From Sambucus nigra (lineage: Eukaryota; Streptophyta; Magnoliopsida; Dipsacales; Adoxaceae), in NCBI GenBank assembly GCA_949130495.1, contig OX422207.1:371835868-371899867 (forward strand): 64,000 bases of DNA, read 5' to 3'. The position numbers were made by a program, and so were the translations under genes. This document shows positions 56,879-64,000 of the stretch, piece by piece. Under the pieces are notes generated by a model. It ran no database searches. It had not been told where the DNA came from and saw nothing but the letters and a program-made list of their open reading frames with translations. How positions within the stretch are numbered: the first letter of the stretch is position 1; each line of letters begins with the position of its first letter.

Positions 56879-57485
56879 GGCCATGTTTAATTATAGAAAA
56901 CAAGCTTGTTTTCCGAAAAAAAATTCCAGAACTTTTCTATGAAACTAGAAAATTAGAATATGTATTCATATTTGATATTTTTTTTAAATACAAAGTTGGA
57001 AAAGATTTTTCCAAATTTCACAATTTTTCAGGAAATTGGAAAACCCCTTTATCAAGTTTTCCACAATTTTCAGAAGTCTTAAGATTACATTTTGATCCTA
57101 AATTTTCTATAACTTATATTTAGACCCTTAACCTCTTGATAAATTACATTTTAATCTCTTCATTTTTTATAAATTATTTCTTGAACTTAAAATTTTTAAG
57201 AATTATATTTTGGCCACTAAAATTCTATAAATGATATTTTTGCCCCTCGACTTTCAGTAAATTCGATTTGGACCCCGTGATTAATTTATAATCCTAAACT
57301 TTATGTAAATTACACTTCACACCCATATTTTTTATAGATTGCATATTTAAAATAATAATTTATATCTACCAAATGAAGGCATTTTCTTGTTTTCTAAAAT
57401 GTTCTAGGGAAAATGAAAGTTAGAAACGGAGACGAAAATTAGAAATTAAAAAACAAAAAATAATTTTTCACAACTATACAAGGCC
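56879..57485. mobile_element. Tourist-like (PIF/Harbinger) MITE, 607 bp
   Basis: The ends GGCCATGTTTAATTATAGAA and, inverted, GGCCTTGTATAGTTGTGAAA are imperfect terminal inverted repeats. TTA flanks both sides (56876-56878 and 57486-57488), the 3-bp duplication typical of Tourist elements. The interior is non-coding and includes a tandem repeat (57080-57345). Confidence 0.75.
57080..57345. repeat. About 30-bp tandem repeat inside the MITE
   Basis: Seven or eight diverged units of the form ATTACATTTTGACCCCTAAA followed by TTTTTATAA, each 28-30 bp with one longer exception. Confidence 0.75.
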
Positions 57486-57539
57486 TTAGTGTTCATCATG
57501 TTTCATTTCTTGAGTAGTTAAGGTTTATTTATATAGTTA

Positions 57540-57814
57540 CTTCATAGCCAATATCTAACACCAGCAATATAAATCAATAAGAATACCATAAAGCATAGGT
57601 TATTTCAAGCTTTTCAAAACTTCATTGTAAACCCTAACATTTTTTTTAATTTAATAAAAAAATATCTTTAAAATATAAGTTTGTTTAACACAAAAATTAT
57701 ATACTTAGAAACTCGTAGACAAACTCTACCAATAGCAATCCATGAGAATGGGTATTTTAATTTTTTTTTTAAATCATTTTTACCCCTGAAGATTTTTAAA
57801 TTTTCACTACTTAA

Positions 57815-57850
<36 letters not shown>

Positions 57851-58060
57851 CAAAATAATTATATATTCGAAACATTCGCGAGGAGTTCTATTAATGCATT
57901 ATGTATATATCCATGAAGGATAGGTAATATTGAACTTTTCAATTTTATGTTTACTCTCAATATTTTTTTTATCTTATAACGTTTAAAATCAAATATATCT
58001 CAAAATATAAGGAAATTTAACACATAGTTTTTATATTTGGAATGTTGTCGACGATGGCTA
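57540..58060. repeat. Degenerate 160-170-bp tandem array (three units)
   Basis: The anchor TTTAACACAAAAATTATATA recurs in diverged form at 57684, 57845 and 58016 (spacing 161 and 171). A second anchor, CATGAGAATGGGTATTTT, recurs at about 57588, 57742 and 57911. The monomer size is in the range usual for plant satellites. Confidence 0.6.
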
Positions 58061-58940
58061 AGTAATTCGATCAAAAAAGGCTAAATGATATTAAATTTAT
58101 CAATGATTATGTATAATGGTAAATTTATTAATATTAAATGTACCAATGATTAATTTTTCAAGGAGAAATTTGTTACGAGAAATTTCATACTACACTAATA
58201 AAATGTTATGACTAATTTAATAAGAAACTCATGACATAGTGATAAATTTATCAATGAGACATGTCATCGACAAAACTGCCACCACCATTGGTGGTATCAT
58301 CCTTAAGTGAACCACATTTGAAGCAACTTGAGTAGCTTCATGATAAATATATTAATGGTAGATTTAAAATACACAAGTGAACTACAATGACTTATAGTTG
58401 TGATTTGTAGTCAATAAACTTGATACGATGAAATTTCACAATGTAATATTCATGAAAGAGAAATGTATTAATTATTTATTTAGCAATATAAATTTCATAA
58501 AGAACCTATTGTCAGAACTTGGGGATAATTTTCTAGGTATGCAAATTTCATTTTAAATGAACTTGTATTTTGACACATAAATTTTCAAGGTTAAAAAATA
58601 CTAAAACATTGGGCGTGAAAATTTCAAAATAACTAGTATTACTTATGCTTCATAAAAAATAATTTCATGTAAATTTGATTTTATTTTAAGATATAATTTT
58701 AAAGTTTGTAAAATAGAAAACGTTTAAGGAGAAAATTGGATATCAAAAACATCAAATTACATATGCTCCATGGACCACTTTTTCTAGATGTCGACAGGAG
58801 CTTCTAGATGTTTAATTTCCATGAAAATCCAACTTATATTTCGAGATGGATTTTTTTTTATGTTTCAAAACAAAAAGATGAAATAGGGGATTGTTGTCTT
58901 AAACCATGAATTTTATTTTAAAAATATGTCCAAGACGATT

Positions 58941-59004
58941 CATTTAAGAACGAAGGTTTGATATCAACCCTGCATTTAAGAATGAAGGTTTGATATCAAC
59001 CCCT
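58941..59004. repeat. 32-bp tandem duplication
   Basis: CATTTAAGAACGAAGGTTTG plus the next 12 bases is repeated immediately with two or three changes. Confidence 0.9.
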
Positions 59005-59514
59005 TAATTTTATCTAATAACCCCAAATGAGATAAACCACCCTATATTAAAGGATATAGGTAAGTCCAACTAAACCAACCCAAATAAAATCTCTTAACCT
59101 TACTGATTAGTCACTGATATTTTAAATCCGCGCCCGTTATCTTTATGCATTCTAGGATATTTTGTGTTCCTTATGCCTATATTTATGATCATTAACTAGA
59201 CAACCTCGGTTTTGCATATATATATATGCTTTGCAAGGTTTAATTGAGCTTTTGTAGGTATTGGAACGCTTAAAGTGAGGATTGGTTTCATTTCGGAGAA
59301 GTTCCGTTGTCGGACTCAACTTAAAGGGAATTTAGACATTTCACACTTCATCTCTGACTCAGTGAATTCCACGAAAGTGTAGTTCATCAATTAGCTTCGC
59401 CTGGACACAAATGGAACAACATTTGGAGTCCAGATTATAAAGCTATAATCGATTCCATTTCGCACCTTTTTCACCCTTTTGATGACCAAGGCAGCCAACC
59501 GGCCCTGAGGCCCC

Positions 59515-59609
59515 GGTCGATCGATGTTTCAAATTTTGGCCTATGAAGGAAATAGGGGATCTCAAACCAAGGAACCGGTCGACTGGCCCCTTGGCTACGG
59601 TCGACCGGT
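59515..59609 (+). repeat. Palindrome cluster, GGTCGATCGA/ACCGGTCGACC type (element C LTR)
   Basis: GGTCGATCGA (59515), ACCGGTCGAC (59574) and GGTCGACCGGT (59599) lie 80-180 bp before the TATA box TATAAATA at 59692. Confidence 0.8.
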
Positions 59610-59691
59610 AGTAGCAGATGTCCGGCATTTTGTTTTTTTATTTTTTTTTCCTTTTTTTCTTTTCTTTCTTTTCTCACTTACTATAAATAAA

Positions 59692-59699
59692 ACCTTTGG
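59692..59699 (+). promoter_or_regulatory. TATA box of element C LTR
   Basis: TATAAATA, 83 bp after the last palindrome, at a position in the LTR like that of element A. Confidence 0.6.
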
Positions 59700-60554
59700 T
59701 TTGTTTTGAAAAAAATATATTATTTGATTTCGTTTTTAGGTTAGGTTTTGAGAGCTTCTCTCTCCTAAGTTTTTCTTCCCATTTCTTGGGTTTGGAAGTT
59801 TACCATTCCTCCCTCTTTTCCATTCATGTAAGTTTCATTTTTGTTCGTAAGCTTTGCTATGTTTATTTCCTTGCTTTGTAGTGTAGATTTATTGCTTTAT
59901 TAATTGCTTTCATTTACTTTCTTTCAATTTAAGTACATGTATTTCGTTATGTTTAGTACCTAATTTAGCCTAGGTTGTGATTGATGGAACTCATATTTGG
60001 TTAATGGGTTGCTTTGCTATGGTGATGGATTTTATGCATTTAATTCGATTGGCTTGTTCTTGTTATTATGCCTAGGAGATTTAACGGAGTATATCATGTA
60101 TGATCCTTATTTATGACCCTGTGTGTATAATTTTGGGGGTATTTATTGACGTCAAAATAATAGTAGGTTTTTATAACAATTTGGGGGTGACAACTCCATA
60201 TTTAATTAACAGTCGAAATGAGATTCAATCTTACTAAATTCGTAGTCCCATGTAACCATTTATACGCATTAAACCAAGGTGAGGGATATTAGTCGTAACC
60301 TATATTTTGTATTCCCTTTGTTATTCTTAGTTTAACTTCCATGTCTAGTTATCTTTTCTTTTTGTTAACAAACTATCTTTTATACTTTTATTCCTGAAGT
60401 ATTAAATCAATATAATTCTAATAACTAGTCTCTATGTATTTCGATACCCGGACTGGTCGTTGTACTCCCTTAAAAGAGTGTAATCAATAGTCAAGCATAA
60501 TGATCGGAATATGTATTTATACACTTGTGCCATGATTTTTCCCCATTGTCAAAA

Positions 60555-60572
60555 TGGCGCCATTGTCGAGGA
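60555..60572 (+). promoter_or_regulatory. Primer-binding site of element C (decayed)
   Basis: TGGCGCCATTGTCGAGGA differs at three positions from the tRNA-Asp site in elements A and B. Confidence 0.8.
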
Positions 60573-60804
60573 CTTTTTTGTTTTAGAATTTAATTGCTTT
60601 AGTATTTCATAGTATTTTCTTTCTATTTGTATTTTTTGTTAACTATTTTTGTAGAAAATCTACATTTGAGTGCCAAGAAACGCTTAATTTTCCAAATGAA
60701 CATATTTTGTGGATTTTTCCAGCTTTAGCCATTTCTTGGGTAAGCATACCTTATTCTAAATTTTTCGATAATCATAGTGATAATTCTCAAAATCCCTTAA
60801 ACCT

Positions 60805-61745
60805 GTGACTTTTGGTGAATACTCACGAGCCCAAAAAATTGAAATATCTAAAATGTTTTTGGGTAAGTATCACCAAAGTCAAGTTATGGATTACGAGAAT
60901 CTTGATAATGAGTATTTCGATTTTAGCCCTCAAAATCCTTATGATAACAATGTTGAAACGAATTTTAATAGATTTCAAAATTCTTATGATAATGATTTTG
61001 ATTGTTGTTCCGAGGATAGTTTTTAAACTTTTCATTATCAAGAATCGGCGCCTCCACCTATAACCTTGCATGAGGGTTTGCGCCTTCTTGAAATGAAAAT
61101 TTTAAAAACCTTTATCGGGAAGAAAATCGTTGTTGGAAGCCTGGGTTGGATTTATTATTTGAATTCGATGACGATTTTTCTTCCAAGACTTTTGAAGTAG
61201 AGGAGTGTTTTGAACCAAATAAGGATTTTTTGCCTACTTTGGAACAAACCATTCTTGACTTGGCCCATGGTATAATAGAGAATGAAAATGAGAAAGAAAT
61301 GGACATATTATCCATTTGCAATGAAATTATTTCTTCTTTTGTCCCCAAGGAAGAATATTTCATTGAAAAGGATCTTATTTCATTCGAAACTCAATCTTCA
61401 AGCGTTAATGACTCATCTCTTGAGTTTGAATTTCTTTCTTCCCCATCTTTATTCTATAATGTCGAACCGATACAAGTATCCAATGAATCGGTTCCAAACT
61501 TTAAAACGTTTAGCCCTTTCACCGATGAGGATTACTTGCTCGAGTTTCTTTCCATGAAGGCAATTTTGCCTCCATGTGCGCCACCTCCCATTTATATTAC
61601 AAAACCTTTGGGAGGAAATTCTGTTATTTTTTTATCCCACGTGTACTCGTCACCCGTTCAATCCAAATCCCCCATCATCACTCCAAAAAATTTAATTGGT
61701 GATGGTTCATTTCTTCCGCCTTACAAATACCTTCTATTTTTTTAA
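60805..61745 (+). pseudogene. Element C copy of the unfamiliar acidic ORF
   Basis: The N-terminal part (to the stop at 61024) is rich in Tyr/Asn/Asp/Phe, like the Tyr-rich start in element A. The frame then breaks; relative to element A one A is missing near 61090. From 61092 to 61745 the alignment with element A is continuous: NLYRE/NIYRN, LDLLFE/LDSLFE, PTLEQTIL/PTLEETFL, LEFEFLSSP/IEIEFVSSP and SKSPIITPKNLIGDGS/SKSPIVRPKFQIGDGS. This copy reads without a shift where element A has its T6 frameshift. I know of no named domain that fits. It could be a helper protein of this element family. Confidence 0.6.
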
Positions 61746-61770
61746 AGGAATTCCTATTTGCAGAAGGTAT
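61727..61770 (+). other. Predicted RNA hairpin after the ORF (element C)
   Basis: ATACCTTCT (61727-61735) pairs perfectly with AGAAGGTAT (61762-61770) over a 26-nt loop. Relative to element A, two base pairs change on both sides (G-C to A-T and C-G to T-A), and one wobble becomes a Watson-Crick pair. Confidence 0.6.
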
Positions 61771-61787
61771 GGATGAAAGGGAGGGTG

Positions 61788-64000
61788 TAATACCCCGTAC
61801 TTTTATGCTTTCTAAATTTGGGGATTTATTAAATTTGATGTGAGTTATTAATTTAATATAAATCCGGAAATTAATTATTTTTAATTACTAACGTGACGTG
61901 AGTTAGTAATTATTGGAAACTTTTTTAGTATTACTAATGAGAAAAGTAATATATAAAATTTGTTCTATTAAATGTCACGAGTGAATAAAATGATAATTTT
62001 GGAAATTTAAGTCGGGACGCGCCCATGTCGTGTCGGGACTAAATTTTGATTAATAAAAATGAATAAATTATAAGTCACCCGTATGGTCATTTCGAGTGTG
62101 CTAAAGTGTCCGGAAGGGTCGAGATAGTCAAAATAATGTACCCGGGGGTTTAGTTTGGGTCTCGGGGAGTTTTTAGGCTTAATTACACCCCGGGAGGGCG
62201 TTTTAGGCATTTTGTATTTTTGGGCTTCAAAACCTACGAATTTTCTAGGTTATATCAGATGCTTAGGGTTGTCTTCTAGGGTTAACACAACCAAAAACAA
62301 AAGACGGCCATTAGAGAAGGAAAGGAAGAGCTTACCAAGGAGTTCTAGGCCAAGAACCCCTCCGTTTGCACCGCCGTCACCGCCAAACGTTAGATCGTGC
62401 AACAAGGATCACCACCACACTGATTTCATCCACAAATCAGAAACAAAAATTCCCAGGCAAGTATTTATCTTGCTTAATTTAGTTAATGCCTCATTAATAT
62501 TAGTTTAGGGTTGATTAGGATGAGTTTTTATGAAAGAAAACCTATATTGGAGGTTAGAAATCGCATGTTGTAGAGATATAAACTTCATTCTGGAAATTTC
62601 CTTCACATGTAGAGGTTGAACCACGAATTTACATTGGGTTCGAATTAGAAATTCTAGAAAAAAAAATGAGAAGAATTAAGTTAAAGAAATTTTTAGGGTT
62701 CATGAGAATTATATGAATTTTGGCACTTTTAATCCATGATACTTGATGAAAACTCGCATGCCTTACGTAGAATATTGTTCATTTGGGTTTATAATGATTG
62801 TGGTATAAATTCTAGGAGTTTGGGAGTTAAAATGGATTTGGATGATTTTGGATGATAATTCTCGTAACTGGTATTCTGCAGTTTTCGCCATACCTGCTTG
62901 ATCGATCGATCGAGCCAAGAGCTTCGATCAATCGACGGTTCGATCGATCGACCCCTCCTGGGAAAAACTAGATTTTTCCTTACGTTGACCTAATCCGATT
63001 AAATGCGTAATAAATATTGACTAATGTTATTAGAACATAATGAAACATAAAAAGTACCAGTAGGGTCAAGGTAAACCTCGTTTAGTATTACTTTAATGAA
63101 ATGGGAAAAATGAAGGGTAAACGGAAAAGATTCATACCTAAGAAATTTAATGTGTGTAGACTTAATAATCGAAATGTCTAGGAGTTGGATTAGAAGGTAA
63201 GAGAGAGGGCCTACTGAATTTGTACTTAGATAAGGAAAATACTTCGAGAGATGAGAAGTGAGTTGGAAAAAATTAAATTTCGAAAATGAAAATTAATAAG
63301 TTCGTTATAAGAAATAATCGAATAAAAATGTACTAAGAATGGAATAATATAATGTTGGACCGTGGGCGTACCTAACTTATGAATGTGAATAGTTATATAT
63401 CTATATGACTCTATGATTGATCATATATTTTATTTATGTGTAAAAATCATGCCCGCGCTACTTGCTATCACTGAGGTTACCGCGCTCGGACAGTCTTATC
63501 TCGATGGGACCTTTATGGGGGATATTGACTCGTACCCTAGAAGATAGAAATTCTTTGTACAGGCTATCGGATCGATAGTCAGACGGTCCTAAGAGACGTG
63601 AGGGTATGTGCTATCCTCTTAGTGACTTGGAAACTATGCTTCGCCTTATTTTGTACGTATTTTGTGTTAATACAGTTCAAGAGTGATTCCGAACTAGTAT
63701 TTCCCTTAGTACGAGTGATACGGGGACTGGATAGCAGAGTATGCCCACACCATAGATTTTATGTGGGGTGCTGTTAGAATATATATATTATATGAGTATT
63801 TAATATATATATTTAAATCTGGAATTTGGGAATAACCTGTTGTGATTATGGTATGTACGAAAAGAATAATTATTTCAACTTGGGAATAAGTGTTTGAAAA
63901 GTATGATATATTGCTGGGGAACTTTATTATCATATAAGGCTTATGTAAGAATTGTACTGTTAAATAAGATTAACCTCCTTAACATTGGAAATCGTCAACT
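61788..64000 (+). repeat. Element D: chromovirus-type LTR, 5' part
   Basis: It begins TGTAATACCCCG, close to the chromovirus LTR start TGTAATAACCCG at 9253, and interrupts element C. At least 2.2 kb long, it runs off the window. It carries a palindrome cluster at 62898-62951. There is no ORF of note; a 117-codon frame at 62155-62508 shows no motif. The left flank GAGGG would be one copy of the target duplication. Confidence 0.6.
62898..62951 (+). repeat. Palindrome cluster, TCGATCGA type (element D LTR)
   Basis: TTGATCGATCGATCGAG, TCGATCAATCGA and TTCGATCGATCGACCC occur in 54 bp. The 20 bases ctgcttgatcgatcgatcga are identical to element A at 4117-4136. Confidence 0.88.

Larger units (their letters stand above)
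57489..59114. other. AT-rich intergenic DNA
   Basis: No gene is seen. It contains a satellite-like array (57540-58060), a (TA)n run (57819-57846) and a 32-bp tandem duplication (58941-59004). Confidence 0.6.
59115..60551 (+). repeat. 5' LTR of element C
   Basis: It starts TGATATT and ends TGTCA, and is 1437 bp long against 1451 bp for element A. Matching blocks include TTAATTGAGCTTTTGTAGGT (near 59230 and 3850) and CTTTTATTCCTGAAGTA (near 60386 and 4975). Confidence 0.8.
59115..61787 (+). mobile_element. Element C: diverged relative of element A (5' part)
   Basis: The LTR, the tRNA-Asp primer site and the ORF all align with element A and are much more diverged. The interior is cut at 61787 by the start of another LTR (element D), so its 3' half, including any polypurine tract, lies beyond the window. 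Confidence 0.8.

Noticed and set aside
62155..62508. 117-codon ORF in the element D LTR
   Set aside because: It lies inside an LTR, has no recognisable domain and low-complexity Pro/Arg content; it could be chance.

Overview
This window looks like nuclear DNA from a flowering plant, probably a eudicot with a repeat-rich genome. It consists almost entirely of transposable elements inserted into one another. I found no intact host gene, no rRNA or tRNA gene and no CRISPR array. The plant assignment rests on the element families: Ty3/gypsy chromovirus, Tat and Athila-type retrotransposons, a Sirevirus-like Ty1/copia element, CACTA DNA transposons with TNP2 and TNPA-type proteins, and hAT and Tourist MITEs. 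Nearly every coding region carries stops or frameshifts.

Block 1 (1-17840) is a three-level nest. Element A (1-5166, its 5' end lies outside the window) is a young non-autonomous LTR element with a tRNA-Asp primer site and one unfamiliar ORF. It sits inside the gag of a chromodomain-bearing Tekay-like gypsy element (5167-11870). That element sits inside the integrase of a Tat-lineage gypsy element (11871-17840), which carries antisense ORFs between pol and its 445-bp LTR.

Block 2 (17841-24919) is old intergenic DNA. It holds a hAT MITE with an 8-bp target duplication, a small minus-strand LTR element with a 5-bp duplication, and a SINE with a duplication of about 22 bp.

Block 3 (24920-56649) is a four-level nest. 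CACTA-2 (minus) contains a Sirevirus-like copia element (minus, duplication CTGCC, two 1939-bp LTRs). The copia contains CACTA-1 (plus, same family as CACTA-2), and CACTA-1 contains element B (34969-43302, plus, duplication CGAAG). Element B is an Athila-like element with gag and protease but no reverse transcriptase or integrase.

Block 4 (56650-64000) has a Tourist MITE filled with about 30-bp tandem repeats, a degenerate 160-170-bp satellite-like array, element C (a diverged relative of element A) and the start of another chromovirus-type LTR (element D) inserted in element C.

The most interesting material is non-coding. Elements A and B share no visible coding similarity, yet their 3' regions have the same modules in the same order: a hairpin with a GGA loop next to an AAGTTAGGGGG tract, an A/G-rich tract, a predicted three-way RNA junction with a GNRA-type tetraloop, then a second GGA-loop hairpin and tract at the 3' LTR. 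In addition, five LTRs from different families each carry a cluster of CpG-containing palindromes, and each family uses a different palindrome. The ORF in A and C defines a small protein family I do not recognise, followed by a hairpin with compensatory base changes.
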